Part shown: one piece after another, positions 1 through 9,655 of the stretch
How the letters are laid out: each line of letters starts with the position of its first letter
Numbering within the stretch: the first letter of the stretch is position 1
Assembly (NCBI RefSeq): GCF_011299095.1
Contig: NZ_CP049889.1
Location: forward strand, 470,501-534,500
Direction of reading: 5' to 3'
DNA length: 64,000 bases
Source: Jeotgalibaca porci
GTDB taxonomy: Bacteria; Bacillota; Bacilli; Lactobacillales; Aerococcaceae
Made by a program: the position numbers and the translations under genes
The notes under the pieces: generated by a model
Told to the model about the DNA's origin: nothing
The model's input: the letters and a program-made list of their open reading frames with translations, nothing else
Databases searched by the model: none

Positions 1-2551
1 CGCCACCGCCGCCGCCAACAAGTGGTGCGATTTCCTTAATCAAATCGCCTGCTTTTACTGTGCCGATTTTATCTTTCGCAACAGCTGCCAACAAGCTAAC
101 TTTGCCGTCCAAATCAGATGCAGCAACAAAAACATCACTCACTGCTTTTTGACGCCATTGGTCTGCTAATTCACGTAAATCATTCATACCTTGATTCTTT
201 GTTTGGTATGTAATGTACGTAATTCCATTCGCTTCTTTGATATCAGCAAAAATATCTTGTGATTCCATCGCCAACAGTTTCGCACGAAGTGAATCCTTTT
301 CTGATTCAGAATCTTTCAATTCTTGTCTCAAGGCTTCGATTTTACCTGTTACTTCTTTCGTTTGTTGCGCTTTTACGAGACGTGCGGCTGCTAATAACTC
401 TTCTTCTTTTTCACGGAAGTATTCGTAGGCTGCTTGGCCAGTAATCGCTTCGATACGGCGAACGCCTGCACCGATACCAGACTCAGAAAGAATCTTAAAT
501 ACGCCAATTTCCTGACTGTTTTGTACGTGGATACCACCACACAACTCGACAGAATAACCTGCAACATCAACGACACGTACTTCGCTGCCGTATTTCTCAC
601 CAAAGAGTGCCATTGCACCCATTTCTTTAGCTTTATCAATTGTCGTTTCAACTGTTACAACAGGTAATGCATCCCAAATCTTTTGATTCACGATGCGTTC
701 CATCTCGCTTAATTCTTCCTGTGTTGCTTGTCCGAAGTGCGTAAAGTCAAAACGCAAATGATTTGGTGCAACAAGGGATCCAGCTTGATTTGCGTGTGTT
801 CCTAAGACATCTTTAAGTGCTTGATGCAACAAGTGAGTAGCAGTATGGTTTTTTGTAATACCACGACGACGGTTTTCATCTACTTGTAGGAAATATGTTT
901 GGTTGCTGTTTAAGTCCATATTCATTTCAGCAGTGTGTAAATGTTGACCATTTGGTGCACGTTTCACATCCACAATCGTTGCAACAATCTCGCCATTTTC
1001 AGCTTTAATAACTCCCATATCAGCAGCCTGTCCACCCATTTCAGCATAGAAAGGTGTTGTTTTGAAAATCAATTGTGCTGTGTTTCCTGCTGATGCAGAC
1101 TCTTTAATTTCATCATTTTCGATGACAACAAGTAATTCAGATGAAAGACTTGTCTTATCGTAGCCATCAAATGTACTTTCAACGGTAATATCGCCTAAGA
1201 CAGCGGATTGAACCGAGAAAGAGTCTTCCACTTGACGAGCTGCACGTGCACGATTCCGTTGGCTTTGCATTTCTTCATTAAAGCCATCTTTATCAACAGT
1301 AAAGCCTTTTTCTTCAGCATATTCTTCTGTTAATTCCAACGGGAAGCCAAATGTATCGTACAGTTTAAAAGCATCCGTTCCTGAAATGACAGTCGTTTTT
1401 GTTTCAGTCATCGTGTTGAAAACCTCATGTAGGATGTCCAAGCCTCCGTGAATGGTTTCTTGGAAACGTTGCTCTTCATTTGTAATAACTTTGATAATGA
1501 AATCACAGTCAGTCTCAACTTCCGGATAGTAACCTTTCATAATCTCAGCTACAACCGGTACCAGTTCAAACAAGAATAAACGGTTGATTCCTAATTTTTG
1601 ACCGTGCATAACAGAACGACGAATCAAACGACGTAAGATGTAACCGCGGCCTTCATTAGATGGCAACGCGCGATCACCAATCGCAAAGCTGACAGCACGC
1701 ACATGGTCGGCAATTACTTTGAATGAAATATCTGTTTTTGGATTATCACCGTATTTAACGCTGCCAGATAATGCTTCAATTTTACGGATAATTGGCATGA
1801 ATAAGTCCGTTTCGAAGTTCGTTGGTGTGTTTTGAATCACTGAAGTTACACGTTCAAGACCCATTCCTGTATCAACGTTTTTATGTGGCAACGGCTCATA
1901 GCTGCCATCTGGCATATGGTTAAATTCTGAGAATACCAAGTTCCAAATTTCCAAATACCGTTCATTTTCTCCACCTGGATACATTTCAGGATCACCATCC
2001 GGTAAGTCTTGATATGCTACACCGCGGTCATAGAAAATTTCCGTACAAGGACCACATGGACCTGCGCCAATATCCCAGAAGTTATCTTCAAATGGCACAA
2101 TATGGCTTTCAGGTAAGCCTACTTTTTCTTTCCAAATGCGTTTTGTGTCTTCATCTTTCGGATAGTATGTAACATAAAGAAGTTCTGGATCGAACGCCAA
2201 CCATTCTTTGCTGGTTAGGAGTTCCCATGCCCAAGGAATTGCTTCTTCTTTAAAGTAGTCACCAATTGAGAAGTTCCCCAACATTTCAAATAATGTATGG
2301 TGACGTGCGGTCACGCCAACGTTTTCAATATCATTGGTACGAATACTTTTTTGTGAGTTTGTGATTCTTGGGTTATCTGGTACAACAGAACCATCGAAAT
2401 ATTTTTTCAATGTTGCAACACCGGAGTTAATCCATAGTAAAGTTGGATCGTTCACTGGAACTAATGAAGCACTTGGTTCAATTTTGTGCCCTTTTGATGC
2501 CCAAAAATCCAAATACATTTTACGGATTTCACTGCTCGTAAGATTTTTCAT
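1..2551 (-). CDS. alaS: Alanyl-tRNA synthetase, 3' end missing
   Basis: Class II synthetase that charges tRNA-Ala in the cytoplasm. About 850 codons are visible and the frame is open to the window edge. The last residues read are a glycine run, typical of the extreme AlaRS C-terminus, so only a few tens of residues at most are missing. Translation begins MKNLTSSEIRKMYLDFWASK, the usual catalytic-domain start, at an ATG preceded by an AAAAGGATG ribosome-binding site. The editing domain shows both zinc and catalytic signatures, HTATHLLH and CGGIH. Expression is expected to follow uncharged tRNA-Ala through the upstream T-box. Identification is certain; the 3' end is not seen. Confidence 0.97.
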   Translation of the reverse strand, partial: MKNLTSSEIRKMYLDFWASKGHKIEPSASLVPVNDPTLLWINSGVATLKKYFDGSVVPDNPRITNSQKSIRTNDIENVGVTARHHTLFEMLGNFSIGDYFKEEAIPWAWELLTSKEWLAFDPELLYVTYYPKDEDTKRIWKEKVGLPESHIVPFEDNFWDIGAGPCGPCTEIFYDRGVAYQDLPDGDPEMYPGGENERYLEIWNLVFSEFNHMPDGSYEPLPHKNVDTGMGLERVTSVIQNTPTNFETDLFMPIIRKIEALSGSVKYGDNPKTDISFKVIADHVRAVSFAIGDRALPSNEGRGYILRRLIRRSVMHGQKLGINRLFLFELVPVVAEIMKGYYPEVETDCDFIIKVITNEEQRFQETIHGGLDILHEVFNTMTETKTTVISGTDAFKLYDTFGFPLELTEEYAEEKGFTVDKDGFNEEMQSQRNRARAARQVEDSFSVQSAVLGDITVESTFDGYDKTSLSSELLVVIENDEIKESASAGNTAQLIFKTTPFYAEMGGQAADMGVIKAENGEIVATIVDVKRAPNGQHLHTAEMNMDLNSNQTYFLQVDENRRRGITKNHTATHLLHQALKDVLGTHANQAGSLVAPNHLRFDFTHFGQATQEELSEMERIVNQKIWDALPVVTVETTIDKAKEMGAMALFGEKYGSEVRVVDVAGYSVELCGGIHVQNSQEIGVFKILSESGIGAGVRRIEAITGQAAYEYFREKEEELLAAARLVKAQQTKEVTGKIEALRQELKDSESEKDSLRAKLLAMESQDIFADIKEANGITYITYQTKNQGMNDLRELADQWRQKAVSDVFVAASDLDGKVSLLAAVAKDKIGTVKAGDLIKEIAPLVGGGGG

Positions 2552-2583
2552 TATTAAATCATCCTTTTCTGAGTGGTTTCGTG

Positions 2584-2803
2584 AAAAAAATAAAACACCC
2601 CATTGCATTCAAGGGCGTTTTACCGCGGTACCACCTTGATTGCAATGGAATGTTATTCATTCATCATCACGTCTTCATACCGATAACGCTGGTAGCGACG
2701 ATATTTCTATCGTATATTAAAAAGGGAGCATCATCTGAAGCACTGCCTTTCACCGGGTGGCAGAATCTCTGGTTCGTATCAAACGATATGGCCTTTTCAG
2801 TCG
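2584..2803 (-). promoter_or_regulatory. T-box leader of alaS, alanine specifier
   Basis: The minus strand carries the conserved T-box AAGGTGGTACCGCGG (2622-2636). It is followed by a terminator whose arms lie at 2592-2600 and 2613-2621, then a U-run. In Stem I, the lower stem pairs AAAAGG (2792-2797) with CCTTTT (2720-2725). The triplet GCT at 2727-2729 (minus strand) sits one base 5' of the closing arm, where a specifier belongs, and it is an alanine codon. The upper stem above it also pairs, with wobble pairs. Uncharged tRNA-Ala would favour antitermination of alaS. The assignment of T-box and amino acid agrees with the downstream gene. Confidence 0.93.
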
Positions 2804-2808
2804 CATTT

Positions 2809-2837
2809 AGTATAGCTAAATTTATGCATTCTAGCAA
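2809..2837 (-). promoter_or_regulatory. Promoter of the alaS leader
   Basis: Sigma-A type promoter on the minus strand: -35 TTGCTA at 2832-2837, a 17-bp spacer, and -10 TATACT at 2809-2814. The predicted start near 2803 places the first T-box stem a few bases into the transcript, which supports the call. Confidence 0.75.
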
Positions 2838-2898
2838 GTACCTACGCATAATTTTCTGATATACTTAGGCTATCACTTAAATTTAAAGAGGTTATGGC

Positions 2899-3837
2899 AT
2901 GGACGTATATTATCATATCATCGCAAATTTCAATGCAGGTTCTGGAAAAGGGAAACGCATTGGTTTTGAAGTCGAAAAAATACTGAATAACAGAAACATC
3001 CCTTTTGTCTTCCATCAGACAAAATATCCAAATCACGGCTTTGAGATTGCTCAAAAATTAGGCCAGACGCTTTCTGATGCTGCTAATCGCATTATCGTAA
3101 TTGGTGGAGATGGAACGTTACATGAAGTGGTCAGTGGCTTGCATGCAGTTGAAAGCACACTGCCTATTGGCTACCTTCCGGCAGGTACCGGGAACGATTT
3201 TGCCCGCTCTGTTGGGTTAACAAAAGATGCCAAAAAAGGCTTGTTGGCAATTTTAGAAGCGAAGACACCAGTTGAAATAGAATGCATGAAATACCATGAC
3301 CATTTGCATAACAAAGTGGGAATTGGCTTAAATAGTATGGGCTTTGGGTTAGATGCTGAAGTGAATGCGCTCGCTGGCGAAAATAAATCCACCGCTCATG
3401 TACCTGCTCCCTTTAATCTTGAAAGTTCATCTTATTTAACAAAGATTGTGGATGCCTTTAAAGAACGTACTACCTATTCAGTGGACGTGACTGTTGACGG
3501 GGTTTCTAATACTTATGAGGCTGTTATGGTTACAGGCGTAATGAATCATCCTTATTTCGGCGGCGGAATTAAAATCGATCCGCTTTCAAAAATGAACAAT
3601 AACGAACTGGCGGTCATGATTATTTTTAATCTGAGTTTCCTCACCCTTCTGCGAATTTTCCCACTCGTTTTGACGACCGGTGGCCATATCAAAACCAAGT
3701 ATTTTAAACGCATCAGTGGCAAAGAAATTTCTATCCGCCTACACGATTCAGCGTTGGGGCAAGTAGATGGTGAAGTGATGCCTAAAGCTGCCTACCAGAT
3801 GGAATACACACTTACTTCCTTTCAACTATGGCGTTAA
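2899..3837 (+). CDS. Diacylglycerol/lipid kinase family protein
   Basis: 312-residue soluble kinase of the DagK/YegS family, which phosphorylates diacylglycerol or a related lipid at the membrane and recycles it into phospholipid synthesis. The nucleotide-binding motif GGDGT lies at residues 69-73 and GTGNDFAR at about 96-103, both diagnostic. The start ATG follows AAAGAGG at a normal distance. The gene is divergent from alaS and has no operon partner; its 3' side carries a structured repeat element that probably also terminates it. Substrate specificity cannot be read from the sequence. An essential DgkB-type role is likely but inferred. Confidence 0.9.
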   Translation: MDVYYHIIANFNAGSGKGKRIGFEVEKILNNRNIPFVFHQTKYPNHGFEIAQKLGQTLSDAANRIIVIGGDGTLHEVVSGLHAVESTLPIGYLPAGTGNDFARSVGLTKDAKKGLLAILEAKTPVEIECMKYHDHLHNKVGIGLNSMGFGLDAEVNALAGENKSTAHVPAPFNLESSSYLTKIVDAFKERTTYSVDVTVDGVSNTYEAVMVTGVMNHPYFGGGIKIDPLSKMNNNELAVMIIFNLSFLTLLRIFPLVLTTGGHIKTKYFKRISGKEISIRLHDSALGQVDGEVMPKAAYQMEYTLTSFQLWR

Positions 3838-3840
3838 AAC

Positions 3841-3967
3841 AGAGTGGGAAAAAAGGCAGCCCCGAATCACTGGAGTGACGTCGGGACTGCCTTTTTGAGC
3901 ATGTTTACGAAACCCTTGTTCGTATATAGGACAGAGAGGCTGGGATTATTTCCCCAGTCGTTTTTTT
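3841..3967 (+). repeat. Two-hairpin 3'-UTR element, copy A (short loop)
   Basis: The element begins four bases after the dgk stop codon with AGAGTGGGAAAAAAGGC. Hairpin 1 pairs AAAAAGGCAG..CCGA (about 3849-3865) with TCGG..CTGCCTTTTT (3881-3896) around a 15-base loop containing AATCACTGGAG. A spacer with GAGCATGTTTACG leads to hairpin 2 (3938-3959, GGCTGGG / CCCAGTC) and a T-run, so the 3' hairpin can act as an intrinsic terminator of dgk. A clearly related copy lies at 41143-41384, also just after a stop codon and in the sense direction. Confidence 0.8.
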
Positions 3968-6368
3968 ATTTCATAAACTGATACGGTGTCACACCTTCCA
4001 TCCCAATCATCGGATTAATTTCCTGACCTAATACCATATCAATAGAGAGTGTAAAATTCTTTGGTTTCGAAGGCTCAAGGGCTTTCGGCTCATCAACGGT
4101 AAATATAATTTTATCACTTTCACTATTCCTTAAGAGTTTCTCGACCAGCATTGTACGGCGCAAGTCGCCCGCATTTTCGGTTGCGAAACGAAAGGCTCCT
4201 TCATCACCGCAAAGGATAAGTTTATTTTTACTCCGTGTTATCGCTGTATATAATAGATTACGGCGCAACATACGCCCATACTGCTTAACCATCGGGAGGA
4301 TAACCATATTGAACTCGCTCCCTTGGGCCTTATGAATCGAACAACAATAAGCCAAAGTAAATTTACTCCAATCCGTTTTCTGATATGTGACTTCAGTTGC
4401 ATCGAAAAGAACTGTTATTTCGTCTACTTTATCCTCTGTTTCTTTCGCAAGCTGAATACTGGTTATTTCACCGATGTCTCCATTAAAGACATTCAACTCC
4501 GGTTGGTTGACAAGTTGCAATACTTTATCCCCGACGCGATAAACAAAGTCAAAGTGCTTTACTTCCCGTCGTTTATTATCTGTATTGGGATTTAAGATTT
4601 CTTGCATCATCGTATTAAGAGCATTGATTCCTGCGGGGCCTTTATACATCGGAGCCAAAATTTGGATATCCTTAGATGTAAATCCTTTCGCTTTTGCTTT
4701 CTCAACGACAATACGAATCAACGGTTCAATTTGCGCCGCCTGACACGGGAAATAGGAACGATCGGATTGGTTTATGTTAAAGTCAGCTGGTAATTTACCA
4801 TTCTTAATATCATGCGCCAATGGAATAATGGATGAACCGCCGGCTTGTCGATAAATTTGTTCCAACTCAATTTGCGGAATAACAGCACTGGCCAACAGAT
4901 CATGCAGAACTTGACCAGGACCGACTGAAGGCAGTTGATCTTTATCTCCTACAATGATTACTTGCATCCCCGGTGGTATCGACTTCAGCAAGCGATGCAA
5001 TAGCCAAGTATCAATCATGGACGCTTCATCAATAATCAGCAGTTTCCCTTCCAATTCAGCAGTATAAACATCTTCATTCGGATTCTCTTGACCGGTTAAA
5101 CCAAGCAAACGGTGAATCGTACTGCTCTGAATTCCGGTCATTTCGTTCATACGTTTAGCCGCACGACCAGTCGGTGCAGCCATAATGATTGGGAAAATAC
5201 CTTCATGATATTCTAAAGGATTAGCCGGGAGCCCATTTAATTCGCAGAACAGTTTTACTATTCCATTTAAAACAGTCGTCTTCCCTGTTCCGGGGCCACC
5301 AGTTAAAATAAAGAAAGCACTTGAAATCGCTTGGGTAATCGCATGTGCTTGGACAGCATCATACGTGATGCCAAGTTCCTTTTGCATCTTATGAATTTCT
5401 TTTTCTAAATCGACTCCTGGATACTCGATCGCCTGTTTTCTATTTAGTAAGCGATCCAAACTGCCGGCAATCCCCTCTTCTGAAAAGTACAATGAAGGGA
5501 GGGCAAATCGTTTTTGATCTTCGATGATTTTCATATCTTGAACCATTTCAACCAATGCTTCAATTAACTGAGAATCTTCTATTATAAAGCGGCGAGATGA
5601 TTCGAGCAGCTGCAACGCACGCGTCATCAACTCCTCACTTTCAACGTATGTATCACCATTTGAAAGACAAAGTTCATTTACTGTCGCCAACAATGCTCCT
5701 TTAATCCGGTTTTTATCATCAGCAGGAAATCCGAGATCTTCCGCTAAACGGTCTGCTGTCCTGAACCCCATCCCCTCAATGTCTTCCACAAGTTGATAAG
5801 GATTCTCACGGATCGTTTTCAAGGTCTCTGTTTTATAAAAATTCATGATGGTCGCTGCCATATTATTGCTAAAGCCATAATTCGCCAGCTCAATCAGTGT
5901 TTTTTCAGTTCCTTGGCTTTGTTGTAGAACGTCGTGGATTAACTCCTGCTTTTGCTTCGTTAGTCCACTAATCGCTGCCAATGAATCGGGATCATCCAAA
6001 ATCGCATCGATGGTATTTTCTCCAAAGTGTTCAACAATTTTCTCCGCTGTCCGCTTACCGATACCTGGGAAACGGTCACTCGATAAATAGCCGATCAAAC
6101 CGTTTTTTCCGGTTGGCTTCTCACGTTCATAGCTAATTGCTTGGAATTGGGTACCATAACGTGGGTGATTAATAACATTTCCTACAAAACGGTAATGTGT
6201 ATCTGTTGTAATTTCGCCAAAATTCCCCGTAATGACAATTTCATCTTTTTCTGTTTTAAAATTACATTCTTCAATTTCAAGAAGGATTACTTTATAGAAG
6301 TTAGATGGGTTTTCGAAGAATATAGCTTTCATTTCTCCGGCAACATAAGGTTGTTCATTCAGTTCCAC
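3966..6368 (-). CDS. recD2: RecD2 ATP-dependent 5'-3' DNA helicase
   Basis: 800-residue RecD-like superfamily 1B helicase acting in DNA repair and fork processing without RecBC. The order is an N-terminal OB-like part, helix-hairpin-helix motifs (about residues 100-210), Walker A GGPGTGKTT near 360, Walker B LLIIDEASMID near 445, and a C-terminal UvrD-like segment ending in AITRSKNKLILCG near 715. The start is GTG at 6366-6368, chosen because AGGAG lies nine bases upstream; the ATG just before it is out of frame. Length fits RecD2. The gene is followed by the copy-A element of the converging dgk gene. Confident. Confidence 0.95.
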   Translation of the reverse strand: MELNEQPYVAGEMKAIFFENPSNFYKVILLEIEECNFKTEKDEIVITGNFGEITTDTHYRFVGNVINHPRYGTQFQAISYEREKPTGKNGLIGYLSSDRFPGIGKRTAEKIVEHFGENTIDAILDDPDSLAAISGLTKQKQELIHDVLQQSQGTEKTLIELANYGFSNNMAATIMNFYKTETLKTIRENPYQLVEDIEGMGFRTADRLAEDLGFPADDKNRIKGALLATVNELCLSNGDTYVESEELMTRALQLLESSRRFIIEDSQLIEALVEMVQDMKIIEDQKRFALPSLYFSEEGIAGSLDRLLNRKQAIEYPGVDLEKEIHKMQKELGITYDAVQAHAITQAISSAFFILTGGPGTGKTTVLNGIVKLFCELNGLPANPLEYHEGIFPIIMAAPTGRAAKRMNEMTGIQSSTIHRLLGLTGQENPNEDVYTAELEGKLLIIDEASMIDTWLLHRLLKSIPPGMQVIIVGDKDQLPSVGPGQVLHDLLASAVIPQIELEQIYRQAGGSSIIPLAHDIKNGKLPADFNINQSDRSYFPCQAAQIEPLIRIVVEKAKAKGFTSKDIQILAPMYKGPAGINALNTMMQEILNPNTDNKRREVKHFDFVYRVGDKVLQLVNQPELNVFNGDIGEITSIQLAKETEDKVDEITVLFDATEVTYQKTDWSKFTLAYCCSIHKAQGSEFNMVILPMVKQYGRMLRRNLLYTAITRSKNKLILCGDEGAFRFATENAGDLRRTMLVEKLLRNSESDKIIFTVDEPKALEPSKPKNFTLSIDMVLGQEINPMIGMEGVTPYQFMK

Positions 6369-6438
6369 GCCATCTTTCTCCTCTCTATTTATTCTTTAGT
6401 TATTATCATACCATTATCTGGAGAGTTAAAAAATAAAA

Positions 6439-6722
6439 ACTGGTCATGATTGCTCTAACATGTCCGGGGTTGGTCGGTAAACCGGTCATGATTACTCTAA
6501 CATGTCCGGATTGAGACGCTAAACCGGTCATGATTACTCTACCATGTCCGGGGTTGGTCGGTAAACCGGTCATGATTACTCTGACATGTCCGGGGTTGGT
6601 CGGTAAACCGGTCATGATTACTCTAACATGTCCGGATTGAGACGCTAAACCGGTCATGATTGCTCTAACATGTCCGGATTGAGACGCTAAACCGGTCATG
6701 ATTGCTCTGACATGTCCGATTT
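6439..6722. repeat. Tandem 42-bp repeat array (six full units plus a partial)
   Basis: Six 42-bp units (6439-6480, 6481-6522, 6523-6564, 6565-6606, 6607-6648, 6649-6690) and a truncated seventh ending near 6722 fill the recD2-mnmA gap. Every unit holds CCGGTCATG and CATGTCCGG, which form an imperfect 4+4-bp inverted repeat around about ten bases. Two linker types occur, GGTTGGTCGGTAA (A) and ATTGAGACGCTAA (B), in the order A-B-A-A-B-B. Because 42 is a multiple of three, a stop-free frame with 14-residue periodicity appears on the minus strand, but no ribosome-binding site or known domain supports a protein. Confidence 0.9.
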
Positions 6723-6734
6723 TAGCTTCATCAA

Positions 6735-6764
6735 GAAAAAAAGCACCTCCACATTGGAAGTGCT
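6735..6764 (-). terminator. Terminator of mnmA
   Basis: Minus-strand hairpin AGCACTTCC / GGAGGTGCT (6742-6764) followed by a run of U (6735-6741), a few bases after the mnmA stop codon. Confidence 0.85.
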
Positions 6765-6771
6765 CGTTATT

Positions 6772-7995
<1,224 letters not shown>

Positions 7996-8006
7996 TTAGC
8001 TCCATT

Positions 8007-8035
8007 TAAAAAACGCTCCGCTAAAGCGAAACGTT
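8007..8035 (-). terminator. Terminator of the FNT-family gene
   Basis: Minus-strand stem AACGTTTCGC / GCGGAGCGTT (8012-8034) followed by a U-run, just after the stop codon of the upstream channel gene. Confidence 0.75.
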
Positions 8036-8052
8036 CTGTTATTCATATAAAC

Positions 8053-8847
8053 TTAATCGAAGTAAAGTGCCTCACCTTTATTCATCCAAGCGTAAGTGAA
8101 GCCAATAATTAAGCCCCCACCTATATAATTACCAATTGTAGCGAAGAAAAAGTTATTTAGAACTGAACTGACTGTCATTTCAGCAATTCCGCCACCAAAG
8201 AATACCATCGCAAATGAAGAGAAGTTAGCAATAACGTGTTCATAACCTAAGAATGCGAAGAAAGCGATAATGAACTGGATTGCTATTATTTTACCGGCAT
8301 CATCTTTAATCCGCGCAGAAGCAACAATCGCAGTATTAACAATAACATTGGCAAAGATTCCTTCTATTAGAATTTGGAAGGCAGGTTTAGATAATTTGAT
8401 TGCAACTGTTTCGGCTAAATAATGGCTCGCGTTAAAATCAAGAAATACACCTGTACGCATTACTAATGCGCCAGAAATAATCCCACCAATCAAGTTACCT
8501 ACTATACAAACTAAGAGAATCTGAAGAGCTCGCTTAGGCTTAATACTCTTGCGACTAGCGCCCGCCGTTAAATACATCATATTACTCGTACCTAATTCAG
8601 CACCCATATATATAATCATAATCAATGCCCAGCTAAACAGCATTGCATAAACAAACTTACCGAGATCCGGGTGAATATGATTCGCCTTTTCCGCCGCTAC
8701 TACAGCGATTGCGGTTCCTATTGTTAGGTACATCCCTGCGAACATTGCGCGTACAACATATTTCCAGATAGAATTCTCAAACAGGTGTGATTTCTTGGTG
8801 ACACTATTATCAATCAAACCCATCAGTCCGTGATTGCCCAGTTCCAA
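8053..8847 (-). CDS. Formate/nitrite transporter (FNT) family channel
   Basis: About 264 residues with six hydrophobic helices, as in pentameric FNT channels that move formate, nitrite or related small anions across the cytoplasmic membrane. Family-like segments include GAELGTSNMMYLTAG, GNLIGGIISGALV and GYEHVIANFSSF. No ATG lies at a good distance from the strong GGAGG. TTG at 8845-8847 is nine bases from it and is chosen; another TTG at 8854-8856 directly abuts the GGAGG and is less likely. A -10-like TATACT lies at 8882-8887. The gene is monocistronic. The substrate is unknown; formate export is plausible in a fermenter with acetate kinase. Confidence 0.88.
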   Translation of the reverse strand: MELGNHGLMGLIDNSVTKKSHLFENSIWKYVVRAMFAGMYLTIGTAIAVVAAEKANHIHPDLGKFVYAMLFSWALIMIIYMGAELGTSNMMYLTAGASRKSIKPKRALQILLVCIVGNLIGGIISGALVMRTGVFLDFNASHYLAETVAIKLSKPAFQILIEGIFANVIVNTAIVASARIKDDAGKIIAIQFIIAFFAFLGYEHVIANFSSFAMVFFGGGIAEMTVSSVLNNFFFATIGNYIGGGLIIGFTYAWMNKGEALYFD

Positions 8848-8938
8848 AACATTCAACCTCCATAATGTGATTTACTGAACTAGTATACCACGGAAAGTAT
8901 TGAGGGGGAACAGCATTCGTCGTTATTTTGGATGGTAA

Positions 8939-9202
8939 TTAGTCACACATATAATATAATTCCAGTTCTTTAATCTTGAAGCGTTCCATCAAAGCGCGAA
9001 TGAATTTCTCATCGGTGTCCGTTTCAAATTCAAACACGACTTCCTTCGTATCACTCGTAATGATTCGATAAGTTTGATTAGCTTGGTCATTCTGATAATC
9101 CAATTCCATCAAGTTGTCTTTAACCGCTGCTTTTTTTGTACTTGCGACTTCCAGTGTGTAAAGCGCGTTGAATTCTTTTAGTGTTAGTGCTTTATTTTTC
9201 AT
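8939..9202 (-). CDS. Conserved-looking small protein of unknown function
   Basis: 87 residues beginning MKNKALTLKEFNALY, acidic and lysine-rich, with no membrane segment or signal peptide. The C-terminal half (TYRIITSDTKEVVFEFE) looks like beta strands, and the end (ELELYYMCD) is hydrophobic. The start ATG at 9200-9202 is preceded by AAGGAG at nine bases; a TTG six codons upstream overlaps that site and is rejected. I do not recognise a family. It follows the DUF1831 gene and its hairpin, so it may be transcribed separately or by readthrough. Confidence 0.65.
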   Translation of the reverse strand: MKNKALTLKEFNALYTLEVASTKKAAVKDNLMELDYQNDQANQTYRIITSDTKEVVFEFETDTDEKFIRALMERFKIKELELYYMCD

Positions 9203-9233
9203 ATTCTCTATCTCCTTCAATGACTATTAGTAT

Positions 9234-9279
9234 AAAAAGCAGTCAGAAATGAAGCTGTTCACTTCTCTGACTGCTTTTA
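9234..9279. terminator. Bidirectional-looking hairpin after the DUF1831 gene
   Basis: Long perfect stem AAAAAGCAGTCAGA / TCTGACTGCTTTTA (9234-9247 with 9266-9279), with A/T runs on both sides. It lies between the DUF1831 stop codon and the next small gene, so it is probably the terminator of the gshF-desulfurase-DUF1831 run. Confidence 0.8.
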
Positions 9280-9286
9280 TTCAGCT

Positions 9287-9628
9287 TTATGCTTCTTCAA
9301 AAATACCTTCTGTGATGAAATGAGCCATAATATACTCGAAGTGTTCCACCAATTGGCTCATGTTTGTATTTCCATAAATATCAATGGCTTTAAGTCCATT
9401 TACAGTTGTTGTTGATAACTTCACACCTGAAAAGTCGCCTGCTATCGTAATTTTTAGTAATGCGCCGGCTTTATTCGTTTTATCGGTATTCAAGCTGCGT
9501 GTATAAAGAAAGTTGCCAGACTTTGTCTCTTGGAAACCGTGATCTCTCAGTGTGTAACGTTTGACTGCAGAGTTAAGTCGGTATTGCTTTGCTGAACCTT
9601 TCAAACTTGCTGTTTGTGCGAATGCCAT
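9287..9628 (-). CDS. DUF1831 family protein
   Basis: 113 residues, soluble, starting MAFAQTASLKGSAKQYRLN with the segment KRYTLRDHGFQETKSGNF. I recognise the sequence style of the DUF1831 family, which in Lactobacillales sits beside a NifS/IscS-type cysteine desulfurase, as here (27 bp gap, same strand). Its role is unknown; help with sulfur transfer or tRNA thiolation is inferred from neighbourhood only. The ribosome-binding site GGAGGGTAT precedes the ATG. A hairpin terminator follows. The family call comes from memory and needs a profile search. Confidence 0.7.
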   Translation of the reverse strand: MAFAQTASLKGSAKQYRLNSAVKRYTLRDHGFQETKSGNFLYTRSLNTDKTNKAGALLKITIAGDFSGVKLSTTTVNGLKAIDIYGNTNMSQLVEHFEYIMAHFITEGIFEEA

Positions 9629-9655
9629 ATAATACCCTCCTGAACTAGTAACTAC

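Noticed and set aside
2581-2859. Frames of 60-92 codons on both strands upstream of alaS
   Set aside because: The interval is a T-box leader with specifier, terminator and promoter; the frames are accidental.
6406-6699. 97-residue repetitive frame (minus strand) across the 42-bp array
   Set aside because: The periodic peptide follows from a repeat length divisible by three; no ribosome-binding site, no known domain, and stems within units explain the conservation better.
6439-6722. CRISPR array
   Set aside because: Units are 42 bp with no unique spacers between constant repeats, and no cas genes are near; both halves of the unit recur.
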